From contig NC_052021.1 in NCBI RefSeq assembly GCF_015832195.1, forward strand, positions 26,146,286-26,210,285: a stretch of DNA of 64,000 bases. The letters are read 5' to 3'. The position numbers and the translations under genes are program-made. The DNA comes from Motacilla alba alba. Lineage: Eukaryota; Chordata; Aves; Passeriformes; Motacillidae. The notes beneath the pieces are model-generated. The model ran no database searches. It was not told where the DNA came from and saw only the letters and a list, made by a program, of their open reading frames with translations. Positions 45,536-64,000 of the stretch are shown here, in pieces. Position 1 is the first letter of the stretch, and each line of letters opens with the position of its first letter.

Positions 45536-48500
45536 CAGCAGCCGGGCAGGCACTTCTGTTTTGATTCATGCGTGTTTTATATAAGATTTACCATCTTGCT
45601 GAAGATGAAAATCTGAACTAGGCACGGCACCCACTTCCTTCCAGCCCATGACAAGGGATGCTGCTTGCCCTGGTGCTTAGAGCAAAGCTTGTGTGTGACA
45701 TGCAGCACCTCTGGGTGCCAGGAGCCAGGGCATGTGGGCGTTACTTGTCTCTGAAAAAAAAAAATTTAGAAGAACCAGCATGTCTGATGCATTTCATACC
45801 CCTTTTCTTCTGGAATTTTCTAGGCTTTTTCTCGCTCATCACTGCAGCACATTTATAATCTGCAATTCCAAATTATCGAGTTGAAAAATCTATGGCAAAT
45901 ATCTGAGTTACAGAGCATGTGTGCATATACACATCTGTTTGCAACTTCTTACCTCCAGGGAAGTAAATCTGACAGATGAGAAGGTCTTGCTGGAGATGTG
46001 CCTTGGATTTCTTACCCAGTGTCAGAGGGATGTGTCAGCAGCCCTGCCTGGGCTCTGGGAAACCTGAACATGGGAACCAGGAGGGAGGTAAGGCAGGTGA
46101 TCTAGTAAGAGCAGATCAATTAATTTTCTGAAAGACCTGATTGGTCCCCTTGAGAAACTCTGGAAAGGGCTTTCTGCCTCTCAGCCCACACAAGCACCCA
46201 AGCAGAAAGGCTGTTGACCTTAGTGAGAGTGGCCATGTCCAGAGTACTGAGACCCACAACCCGGACAGAAACAGAGCAGCCAACAGTTCTCATTAAAACT
46301 GCACTAAACCCTTCCTGGGTAGACAACCAGCCTTGTTTCTTAAGGACTGGAAAGCTGGAACCCTCAGTAGAGTCAGTGATGGAATATTTGTAGGGCACAA
46401 GGCAGTGGCTGAAGGGGTTAACAGAGGGACTGCTGACCTTGACAGATTTGACCGAGGCAGCTGGAAAAGATCACAGGCCGGGGGAGGAGCCAGGTATTAG
46501 CAGAGAGGGAAGGGCACCGATTGGTGTTTGGGAGGCAGCTCTTATCCTGGGCTTTAAGCACGGTGTGTTGGTGGACAGTGTTAGTAGAGGGAGATGCTGG
46601 GCTGGGATTCAGCAAGGATAGAAGGCCGCAGCCTTCTCCTCTATGAAGAGGAGCTGTTGTCATGCCTGGACACAGCAGATCGATGTTTATGCTCCTGCTC
46701 AGGGCAGGGCTTCCCTCTTCTTGGCTGGAGAGGATCAATTCACCTCTCCTTGCAAAAGGAAGTCCCAGTGTCCAAGTCAGAGTGGGATGCAAGTGCTGCC
46801 TCCCAGAGGGTTCCCATGCTCATGCTGGTGCCTGCTCTGCTACCTCAGTGCTAGTGTGAGATCTCTGATCTGAGCCCTAATATATGAAGGTGAGTGTGTC
46901 AAATCGGGATAGCACCTTCCTGGGAAAAGGCAATGTGTTTGAAGCCACATATGCAGGGCAGGGCCCCTGGTTCTCTGCTTCCAGACAGCAGCACCCAAAA
47001 GATACCTTCATCCTTGGGGAAAAGAACAGTTCCACCCATATTTTGTGGTTTGTGCACTGAGGAAATTTACCAGATTTGGTAGGATGGGAGATTCATGAGG
47101 CTTTTATAGCCCAAATGAGCTTGGGTTTGAGTGACTGTTGCTAAGGATGGAAGCTCAGATCAGGCAGGTATGTGGGGAATGTCAGAGCTGAAGGGTGGAA
47201 GGCTGAACTGGCTGGTTCAATGTGCCTGTGTCCATCTGCCAGCTAAGCTTCACAGAGGAATAGGGGCCTCAAAAACGAAATTCTGATGGAAAGCAGAGAC
47301 TCTTGTAGCTATAGCAGCAAAGGGAAGGCTGCTATCAGGATGCTTTCAGACTTCAGAAGAGGCAAATGAGGGAAAGATGGCAGGACTATACTCTGAGACA
47401 AAGCTTTAGTTAGAGCTTATCCATTATGATACCAGAATTCACAGAAGATGAGAGGAAATGTCAGAGAAAAGAGGATTTTGCGAGTTCTGTTGCCTATGGA
47501 AGTGCTAGCTCAGAGCTGTGCTGGGATGTGACATCCCTCCATTCACACTCCTGATGGAGCACTCTTGTGCCTGGACAGCTGAGTGTCTCTCGGGACCTGT
47601 TTCAGATCCAGGAGGGATCTGAACAGGGCTTGTGCCATGGAGCTTTTGGTCCCTTGCTTTTAGGCTTGCAAGGAGCAGTTATGTTGCATGAGAGCAGTTG
47701 CTCAGCCTCTGGCTCTGCACATGCTGCCTTTCCTCTCTGTCTCCAAGAGAAACAAGCATTCAAGAAACTGCCACAAAAATACATATCTTTACATCATTGC
47801 AAATCAGATTGTGAAGAAATCCAGGGTGGAGTTGGATGAGTGGGTGTTGTCCTTAAGTGTCCCTAAATGTCTTTTTAGTCCATACATTTGCTGGTGTGAT
47901 TTGCAGTCTATTCTGGTTACAAAGCACAGGCTTTCTCCAGCTTCCTCCTGCCTAAAGAGCTGCCCAATAGGTAGAAATTGCATCCTTACCAGTAAAACCC
48001 AGGTAAAATTGACCTGCTCCATGGGGAGTTGATCCTGAGGTGCCCATCCCCTGTCCCTGAGCATCACAAGGTAGGCAGCTCTACTCAGCTTCTTGCCTTA
48101 TGGTGGGAGCTTCTTTTTTTAGGAGACAAAGCATGAATGAAGAAGGTATTCTGCGGGCGTTTTCATTTGTATGCTAAAAACAACACTTGCCTTGCAGGGA
48201 AGTCAAAGGTCCAAATGTGCCTGTGACATGGGAAAAAAAATGTGTGAGGCCCCAGGTATGGTGAGTTTGACCCTCCATCTCCACTTTTCACAGCTTCACG
48301 TTAATTGGAGAGTAGACACACTGCCAGCTCACTCTCTGGGGAGAAAAAGGCAGGAACCAATTTGCAGAGCCACATAAATATGGAAGTAGGATTTTTTGTT
48401 TTACGTGGGAGGTGTTGCCAGTACCACACATTATGGTTTCTTGGCTTTATCGCATCATAGGCTTTTACTGAGACATGAGTAAGTTTGCTAAATAGGAAAT

Positions 48501-49901
48501 ATGAAAATAGCTTGTGAAATAGGTTGAGTCATCAGAGAAAATCAAATGGAGTTCTGACACCAGGGCCTCAGTTGTAAAGTCCTACTTTATTTTACCATTG
48601 CATTAGAAACTTTGGGGTCATTTCAATCTTTTTATTTCAGCTTCAAAATTCAAGGTACATTGACATCTAAGTAAAGCTTTCTAAATGCATTCATGTTTTC
48701 CATCAGCAGTGGTGATACCTCCCTATGTGTCCTGCCCATGAACACTTGCAGGGAATGTAAAAGTTATTAAGACAAATGGCTTCTGCAGCAATAGCTGAAA
48801 TGCTCAGCACTTCTTCCAGCCTTGTCTAGCTATTGAGAAGTCTGGCCCCTAGATATCCCTTTCATGTTTCATCCCTTTTTGTTCTAATTGGAGCTAAGAT
48901 TTGCTCCTGCATTGAAATGGCATTTGACGTCTCCAGGACTCGACTGGAACAAAGGGTATCTCCTCTCTGTTCTAATGCCTCCAATCACATTAAGTCAAGT
49001 TAACAGGAAAATCAATTGACACGAATTCCAGCATGACCATTAACTTCCATCCGGCCCCAAGCGGCTGGCCAGGGTGAAGAGATTCCTCACAGGGATGGAG
49101 CAGAGCTGTGCTCATCTCCTAGATATGCTTCAGCCCGAGGTCTCCCCAGCAATGCCCACATTGCCCTGAGTAATCACTGCGGCTAACAGAGAGCCAGGGG
49201 TCAGGCAGTCTGGGATCACTTGTGGCTCTCCCTGTGGATTTCCAGGGCAAGGGATGCAGCTGGTCCTGCTGGCACAGCCACATTTGTCAAAAGCATAAAG
49301 GAAGTGAGTGAGACCTGGACTGACCAAGCTGACCAGATGGGTCCCTTGAGTATATAGAAAAGGACTATAGCAGCAAAACTGTGTTTTCCACAGAACAGCT
49401 CACTTCTGCAGAGGTTATTTCTGCTCTGCTGGTAAAACACAGCTTTGCTGATGTGGCTTTGCTCATGCAAGAAGCATTTTGGTGCTAGAGCGAACCTGAA
49501 ATTCTCTCTAAATGTTTCTCACAGGCTTATCTGTATGTCTCTGGATCCTGTCTTGCATCAGGGATAATGATATCAATCTCATTCTGAGAAAGGCATAAAG
49601 CTTTTTTCATATGTTTGCAATGCATATTAGACCCGTGACAAAGACTACTCTAAGCACAAAATCTTGTTACCATGATGTATTTATTGTACTGTGCTTGTAA
49701 GTCCATATGTTCCTTATTAGAAGAGAGAGTTTGTTGTGGGGTTTTGCCTTTTTTTTTTTGGTGGGTTTTTTGTTCTTTGCCCCCAGGATATAATGCATTA
49801 CTTAGTTAAAAACAAAACCAATCGTGGAGCACTTTCAGACAGCCACTACAGCCACTCTGCCAGGCGATGGGAGCCCTGGGTGGGTGGCAAGAAATCTGTG
49901 T

Positions 49902-50136
49902 GCTACTGAGTGCTAAAGCATTGACATGGTTCAGTTTACTAAATCCAGCTGTGAAGAACAGCTGGTTTTCTGGCAGTCAGCATGACAGAGGCAGGCAGAT
50001 AGGCTCAAGAGAATTGATCAGGGACCACCAGTGGAGAGAAGGGGAGGGTAAGTTGTTCCCTGTGCTACTAAGTGTTAAAGAGGCTCCTGGCAGTTCTGAT
50101 TGCTAAACCCAGCTGAGAGGAGTTTTTCTGGACTTG
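49902..50136. repeat. Degenerate direct duplication
   Basis: TGTGCTACT(G/A)AGTG(C/T)TAAAG occurs at about 49902 and 50061. In both copies it is followed by a CTAAA(T/C)CCAGCTG block and TTTTCTGG. The copies are roughly 75 bp, about 160 bp apart, with insertions and deletions between them. This looks like an old tandem duplication or paired fragments of one repeat. Confidence 0.6.
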
Positions 50137-52221
50137 TCTGTGAGATCTGGTGGGGATACACTTCACCATGAAGAAGGGGGAAGCAGAAGACTCCTGCACA
50201 GCCAGCTACTGCCATACTCAGTGCTGTGGCTTGTGGGATCCTGGGGAAAGGTTGTCGGGACACGTGGGAAATGTCTGTAGACAGCACAGGAGGCTGCCAA
50301 GAGGCTTCAGACAGTGTTCCCATAATGGTTTCTCTTCTCATTTCCTTCTTCATCCTCCCTCTGTGAGGGAGCAGGGGGTGAAAGAGGCAGCTGGCACAGC
50401 AGGCCAGGGCTAGGAGAGATCGTGTAGAATAAACGACACTTCCTTGGAGGGCTGGAAAAGATAATAAAGATGCCAGTTATCCCGACCGAACGGTGACAAT
50501 TGCACCGGTGAAGCCTGCCAGCTTGGGTGTGATAGGACAACGTCCTGCTGTGTCCCTGGGCTCTGCCTGGGAAGAGCCTGGGAAATGCTGAGCGCTAATG
50601 GGGAGGGAGGCCCAAGATAGTCCCTAGGGCAGTGGTTTCAGTTTCCATGACAGAACTGGAAGTTATCTTTATTTTCCTTTGATCTTCAAAGCACAGGGGG
50701 AAATGTCACACTTAGGGGAGCCCACCCGGTGTCAGGTGAAGTTGCTGCAGCTTGTTAAATTCAGTCAGATGCCATAAGGTCAGCAACTCACCTGCCTTAG
50801 TGTGAAAATGCCTTGCAGAAAGGAGGCTGCCTTTTCGTGGGGCTCGTTTTGGTTCTCTGGTTAAAAATCACATCTGTTTGTGGGTCCCGAGGATGTAGGC
50901 GGATGGGTTAAGGAGGGAGTAAAGCCCAGGCAGTGTGATTCTCATCACTTTAGATATGTATTACTTTGTTGAATGGATGTGGTCAGCCTAAATAACTATT
51001 TTTGTTCTAACCTAATTACGAATTTACTGCAGTCATCTCCTTCCAGGGTGCTAATTAGGAGCGGAGGCAAGGGGAAAGGGTTTTTTTTCAGAATTTCAGG
51101 ATGCTCTGTGGAAGTCAGATATCCAGCCGCCGGTCACCTCTGTCAGACACAATTTTGTTTGTACTGGCCACAAAGACTGAAAAAGCTGACCCAAAATGAG
51201 GCAGTCTGGGTCACAGACCTACACACTCTGCCCCACTGTCTGGCTCGTCACATGTGCTGAGTGCAGACATTCAGAGATTTCTCTGCATCCATCCCCCAAT
51301 TTCTCCAAGCAGTTTCCATGACCCTCAGTCAGTCTCTGTCCTACCACTGCTGGGAACGGGTTGCAAAGTATCCCTTTGGTCAATTAAGTCATCAAACTAG
51401 CAACACCTCCAGGGCCAAGACAGGCACCGCTGCTTCCCCTTGGTTCCTCACCCTCTCTTGTGTGAAAGCAAGAATCAGTCCTCCTGCAGGCACGCCTTCA
51501 GAGCAAGCAGCCAGCCCTGCAGATGGGGGACATGTATTTATGTCTGTGTGGCTCTCCTACTGTTGAGTTGCATTTACCGCTTGCTTGAACATTAGGAGAT
51601 TTTTTGGAAGTAAAACTGGCTAATTCACCTCCCTATTTCCTAGTCTTGCACTGTTGTCTGACCTGGCTATCTTTCACCTGGAGCTTGGGACTAAACGGGT
51701 CTTTAGATTTCTACCTTTGTTTATGATTTATTTTGATGAGAACCAGTTGATCTTGTCCTCTGTGGGCTGTCCCTCAGCCCTCCTGACGGATGGGCATGTG
51801 CTGGCCTCAGGAATGTCATACAGCCCCCTGAAAGAAGCCACCCCTTGCCCTGATGCCTGTGAGCTGGTGCCGACCCAGGCTCTCTCAGGGAAGCCCCTAC
51901 TGAAGCCAAGGGATTCTGTGGGCTGCCACCCTCACTGCTAGGGCAGCTACTGGGTGCAACAGATCTGTGGGATCCAGCGCCCTGATTCGCTTCTCCTTCG
52001 TGTTTATCCATCAAAACCAGGTCTGGAGTTGCATCTATGGGTGCCTTCCAGCACAGCTGACCCCATAAACAGCTCAATGCAGGTCCCTTCCTTTCTCCGG
52101 AGTTTAAGGTAGAAAAAACAGAGAGCAAGGCTGTCTTTCACAAAATTTCCAAACGCAACAAAGCTGTTTTTTGCATCGCAGCAAAGGAAAGCATGGCTGG
52201 TTCCCCCTTGGGCAGGATGTG

Positions 52222-52301
52222 ACCGGGTGGCCCCGCGGCCCCGCCGCCTGCCGGCCGCGCTCCGCGTGTGCGCAACGCCTGCGAGCGCTGGATCGGCGGG
52301 G
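52222..52301. promoter_or_regulatory. Isolated CpG-dense patch
   Basis: Sixteen CpG dinucleotides in 80 bp, in sequence that is otherwise CpG-poor on both sides. It includes a GTGCGCAACGC word resembling an NRF1 site. It is about 5 kb upstream of the SMC3 start and 7 kb past DUSP5. It could be a small unmethylated promoter or enhancer; I recognise no transcript. Confidence 0.5.
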
Positions 52302-52695
52302 CCAGGGAAATTCATTCAACCACAACCGCATTTCATTCACAGAGGGGCTCGGCTGAAAGATGATGAGCAAAACAACTGTTTTCCTTAGTAAACCTGCGGC
52401 AGATTTCATTTGTAATAACCTACGTTCTTTTCAAAAATAAGCCTTTCTCGGTTGTTCGTTCTATGCTGATGTTTTACACTGCCACTTTCTTCTTGACAAA
52501 CATATTAGCTTTCCTGAAATGTTGTAGGATTAAAGGGTTTATGGATGAATACTTAACAGTCAACAAAAATTATTTAACTTTACACATTTAAAGGATCATA
52601 GTGATCAAGAGAAACTTAAAAAAAATTTTTAAAAAGAGGCTGTCTGATTGTTTTGAGTTGTTTAAAGTGACTAGAAACTGAGTCAGAAAAGGAGA

Positions 52696-52726
<31 letters not shown>

Positions 52727-55700
52727 CCCAAAAAAAACCAAACCCTCTGGTGCTTTTCATGTGTATTTTTCATATAGATGCCTCCCAGCCAATTCCCCAC
52801 ATCACCCTGGCACCCCTCGGGCACACTGTGGTCGAAGCAGGGAGCAGGAGACAAAAAACAGCAAGAAAAGGGTCTGTGTGTGGTGGAAACAGGTACCCAC
52901 CATGGAACAGAGATGTCACTGGCTAATGCTGTGCAGCCAGCATCTGAACCTGTAATTACATCCCCCCCTAATCAAACTGAGATTCTTTCAAGGCTCTTGC
53001 AGGCTTAGGGCTCCCACTTCTAAGTTTTGTGGCAGGATGTCATCTCCCCTGGCTATCTGTAGCCAGGTGTGCCACTAATGGCTGACTCTTTACTTAGTTA
53101 AAATTTCTGAAATCCTGTGCCGCTTCCCCTTCTTCACATGTAAATGTGGTCAGGCTATGTCTGGTATGTGTATGACAATAGGTTTCCCAACCCCTACGAG
53201 CAACTTTCCTTAGCTTTTGGGAACTTGCCTGGACGAGCCTCCTGTGATAGTAAGACAGACCCCGATTTTTCATAACCACCCTTAACTTATTCCATTATTT
53301 CCACATCTATAACTATATTAAATTCATCATATTTTATTTTCTTATGAATTTTGACACATTTATAACAAAGACAAAAAGAAATTGTTGGAAAGGAAGACCA
53401 TGTGTGGTTTCCTTGCATTTTTTTAACCATAAGTACTCCTTGTCCTTCAAAAGCTTGGTGGGTTGTCTTCATTGAGATGGATCTGTCAAGAGCGCACTGG
53501 TTTCTCTCACGTTGCCTGCTGGAATCTCTAGTGAGTTCAGAGGTGAGAGAAAGATGCAATATGGCCCTGCTGCCTTAGGATTCAGGCTTGGGTGTTCTAG
53601 GAGGAGAGGTATTCTTGGCTGTCCCACTGTTACCCTGCTTGACTTTGGGCAAAATACTTTCCCACTGCCTTTGTTCCCCAGCCTGGAAGTAGAACATCGG
53701 AATATCTGTGAGTTCCAAGTGCCATTGGACACTGGTTTCTGCAGAGTCTAATCAAAGTGTCAACCAAAATCCAAGTTGCCCTGTTTGCTCCTGAGATTCT
53801 GCTGCAACACCGGCGCTAAGAAGAACTGTCTCCAGGAGTTCTGCCTCCCCTAATGCTTTCACGTGATGGAGCACAAGAGATTGATGTTGCAGTGAACCTA
53901 CTGATTTCTACAGGCATTTGAAAAAGGCAGTAAATACCTCAGTGATTGCAGCCATTCATGAATGAAAGCAGCCTATACACGTGTTGGTTCACAACTGAAA
54001 GCGGTAATAGAAGAGGTTAATAACACTTAAAGTGCTTTGTCCCTCCCCACAATAGGTTTAACATTTTTTTTCTGCGAGAAATTCTACTATTGGAGAAGAG
54101 AGAAAAAAATTCTACAGAACTGAAATCCCAGCTATGTGTTCCCATTAAGTTTCATGAAAGAAACGCTTGACATATTTTTATGCTGATGAAGACTAGATGA
54201 ATTAAAGAAGTGCTCCCACTTCCTCCTTTCTGATGCTAATGTCTAATTCAAGCATATTTATACAAAAACTCTGCTTATAAAGCAGGTCCATGGAAAAAAA
54301 ATCTCTGCAGCACCTACTGAAGCGAGGTGAACTCCTGGCGTAGCAAGCACTGATTATATGTTTGCAGGTTCTGAATATAGAGCGCTGTTTTACGAGCTGC
54401 CAGCTTTCTGCACTCCTACAGCCACAGCAACTTGACAGAATAAAAATGACATGCATCACACTTGGGCTGGAAGCATATTTTCAGCAAGCACTACAAAACC
54501 GAAAGAGTAACAGAAAATATAATACCTACCCCACCACTCCACTCCCTCAAGTACAATCTCTAAAAGCTATGTGGCAAAACCTGTGAGCAGGGGCCTCACT
54601 TGAGTATTTGAAACACTCTTTGAACCAGACAATCATTTGCCACTTAATCCTTAATGAATACTGTTGCTATTTTTGCAAGCACGTCACACTGGTGAGAATG
54701 TTTGCTGATGGAATATCAGTGGGAAGTGATTTTATTCTTATGAACAAATATAATGTGGTGTCTGTGCGCATTTGTATGCACACGAGCCCTCTCCAAACTG
54801 CCGGAGTGCGCTGTATATCCAAAGTCCTCAAGAGAGAATGAACACCTGGGGATAAAAGAGATCCCAGGTCCTTGTTTGTGCTTGTTCATAACAGAGTGGT
54901 GCACTTCTTGGTGCACCTCGACAACAGGAAGCTGTCTGGAGCACAAGATGTGGGTTGTTTGGCTTGACACAGAGTTTTCAAGAAGTCTTGGTGCATTCAG
55001 GCACAACAATGGCATTGCAGCAGTCAAGAGGAAAGGCAAATTTTCCTCAGCTGGTTTCTCTGAACCCCTTCTTTAGGGCAGGAAGATTAATTCCTTACTC
55101 TGGGAGTCGATGATTAAGTGAAAATAAGCTTCTGGACTACAAAGGAAATCTCTAAAACGTGACTCAAGGCGTCCTGTACCTCTAAAAGCAGAAGACAAAG
55201 AGGAATAAACTTTAGAACCTGCCAATTTAAAAACATTTCCATGCCTATTGCTGCCTTGAGAAACAGGGATGGTCTGTCCACATCCACCCGTGTCTTTAGC
55301 TGGAAAAGATTGTTAGTGAGGAGATATCCTGGCACAGGGTTTTCAAGAAGACTTGGTTAACATAAAAATGTTAACAACAAAATAGACGTAAATAAATCTT
55401 TTAACCAGGTACAAGATTGTTTAATTGTGTTGTAAGGAAAAGTGGGGAATCTGACTGTCGTTTTTTTTCCTTAAATTCTCTTCTCCCGCCTGCCAGGAGT
55501 CTCCTTGGATGGTCAAGGCATCTGGGACCTGAACTACCAGCATATCTAACTCACTTCACCCCAGAAAAAGCGAAGAAGAGTAAATTTAGTATCACAAACT
55601 AATCCCAGAAAGATGCTGTGAGACTTATTTGAGGATTTAAAATTCCCTGAAATCTTAAGATGAAAGGGATTTTGAAAATGCAAATAAAGAAAATATTTTT

Positions 55701-56339
55701 CCCTCAGTCACATTAAACTAAGCTATTTAAAAGCCAAATAAGACAGGCAGGAAATTTTCGTTTCGAATTTGTTTGTGGAGCAACCATTAAACGCTTTAGT
55801 TTTTTAAGCCCTATGTTTTCTGAAGAAACAATGGACCATTTCTTTATAGGTGCTGGTAAAATCTGTTACAATAGCCTTTTGAAGGGCTGTTAGTAAAACC
55901 ATTTAATTACATGGCCCTTAAGAATGCCTGAGACTGGTGAGATTTTCCCATTAGAGAAGAGAAGTAATTCATCCATCTATTACTCTAGGAGAGGTAGAAA
56001 CTAGACCTTTCTGTTTAAATGTAGTTTTTATTAGCGTTAAGAGGCTCAGAGGAGGAATTCTATTGCATGTGTTGAAGCGCTGGCTACAGCTGCAGTTTTG
56101 CAGGAGCACTGTCAAATCGAAAATTGCATTTTCTCTGAGATGTCGCACCCCGACTGCTGTCACAACAACACCTGAAATCAGCATAAGTGGAAGAGATTAA
56201 GTGAAAATTAATGTTTCTCTCCCACCATTTTGCTTATTTTCGTGTGTTTGACAGCTCCTCCGGGGAGCTGGATAGTGGCTCGTGAGGTAAAGGAGCGGGC
56301 ACGGGCTCCAGCCAAGCTGTTTTTTGAGAATATTTCGCA
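52302..56339. other. DUSP5-SMC3 intergenic, second part
   Basis: No gene recognised. Just after the CpG patch, 52310-52440 holds ATTCATTCAACCACAACCGC and related AT-rich words that look like possible regulatory sequence. A poly-A run at 52699 follows. The remainder shows no supported feature. Confidence 0.55.
52699..52726. repeat. Poly-A run of 28
   Basis: Twenty-eight consecutive A, then CCC, eight A and CCAAACC. It may be the tail of a retroposed sequence on the plus strand, but the preceding sequence is not recognised as one. Confidence 0.9.
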
Positions 56340-56950
56340 CCATCGCCGTTCGCCCAACTGACCCCGGGCACCTGTTTGGCTTCGCCCGGAGTTTTTCCCT
56401 GTGGATGCGGAGCTCGGCTCCCAGCCCTACACAGCCAGGAGCTGGCTGGGGGAACTGGGGCCCTGGGGCAAGGGGCGCGTCAGCGCAGCGCTAAGGTTGC
56501 TGATGCCTCCTTTTTATGAACATTTTTACTTTTAGATCATTTTTAGATCCTCGAACGGAAGCCGGGTCTTCAGACCGAGCCTTTCTTTGACCTCCCGCGC
56601 AAGCGGCCCCTCAGGGCGGCCCGGACAGCGCCCCCTAGAGGCGCGCGCCGCCACTCGCTCCGCTCGCCTCAACTTGCCTTTGGCGCCCAATCCGCCCCTC
56701 GACGGGAGAAACCACTTCTGCTAACGCCCCGGGGGGAACCCGGCACCCGGGAGGCAGAGTGACCTGCCTTCCTCGCTATGTAGCGCCCTCCAAAAGACCT
56801 CAGAGGCGCTTTAGAAGATCGCAAAAAGGAAATTCCCGCTGCTCCGCGTGGTGTCGCTTCTTAGGCGGTACAGGAGCGCGTTCTCTGCTCCGCAGTTCTC
56901 CCTCCATGTGGCGCTGAATGGTTCGCGCCAGGACGGGACGGGGAGGGTCC

Positions 56951-56962
56951 GCCGCCATTTTG
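56951..56962. promoter_or_regulatory. YY1-type motif near SMC3 start
   Basis: GCCGCCATTTTG matches the YY1 core (CCAT in a GCC context). In TATA-less CpG promoters this motif often lies at or just after the transcription start, so SMC3 transcription may begin near here. That would give a 5' UTR of about 170 nt with no upstream ATG. Confidence 0.6.
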
Positions 56963-57124
56963 TTTGCGTGAGGGGTGAGCGGGCCCTGTGCGGGGAGCGG
57001 GGGCGGCTGAGGGGGCGGGAAGCGGCGGCGGAGACCCGCGGTCAAGCCGAGCGCTCGGACCGGAAAGAGACGGCGAGGGCGGGCTGAACGACAGCCTGGC
57101 GGGCCTACCCCATCGTCGGCAAAC

Positions 57125-64000
<6,876 letters not shown>

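Larger units (their letters stand above)
45316..52221. other. DUSP5-SMC3 intergenic, first part
   Basis: No gene recognised. It includes an AP-1/CRE/ETS-like motif group at about 45513-45535 just after DUSP5, a degenerate duplication at 49902-50136, and a GATA-containing block near 50455-50490. Several open frames of 60-126 codons lack any recognisable domain. Confidence 0.55.

Overview
The window is vertebrate nuclear DNA, most likely from a bird. Three things point to birds: truncated CR1-type LINE tails ending in the avian ATTCTATGATT-like terminus (3504-3677 and 8929-9212), generally low repeat content, and the gene order DUSP5 then SMC3, which is conserved among amniotes (human 10q25). 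Both genes lie on the + strand and show clean GT-AG introns. I cannot name the species from sequence alone.

Layout. 1-35.1 kb: a long non-coding stretch upstream of DUSP5. It holds a GC-rich minisatellite with a higher-order 49/55-bp unit pattern (2430-2860), two clear CR1 fragments, one weaker candidate old repeat (30119-30245), microsatellites, and several AP-1 consensus sites near its right end. 35.18-36.85 kb: the CpG-island promoter of DUSP5, with GC boxes, a G-quadruplex-type GGGA run, one perfect and one near-perfect CArG box, and a TATA box. 35,619-44,062: the complete DUSP5 coding sequence in four exons (385 residues), followed by a 3' UTR ending at two AATAAA signals near 45.3 kb. 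45.3-56.3 kb: intergenic, with an isolated CpG-dense patch at 52.2 kb, a long poly-A run and a degenerate duplication at 49.9-50.1 kb. 56.34-57.55 kb: the CpG-island promoter of SMC3. 57,125-64,000: the first six coding exons of SMC3, cut off by the window end inside exon 6 after residue 114.

How the genes work. DUSP5 is a nuclear, inducible dual-specificity phosphatase that dephosphorylates and anchors ERK1/2. The CArG boxes and surrounding AP-1 sites fit its known role as an ERK/SRF-responsive feedback gene. SMC3 is a core cohesin ATPase; the part present includes the whole Walker A motif and the two lysines acetylated by ESCO enzymes. The two genes are neighbours but I see no functional link beyond synteny. 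No tRNA, rRNA, CRISPR array or intact mobile element was recognised, and the other long open frames look like chance or repeat-driven frames.
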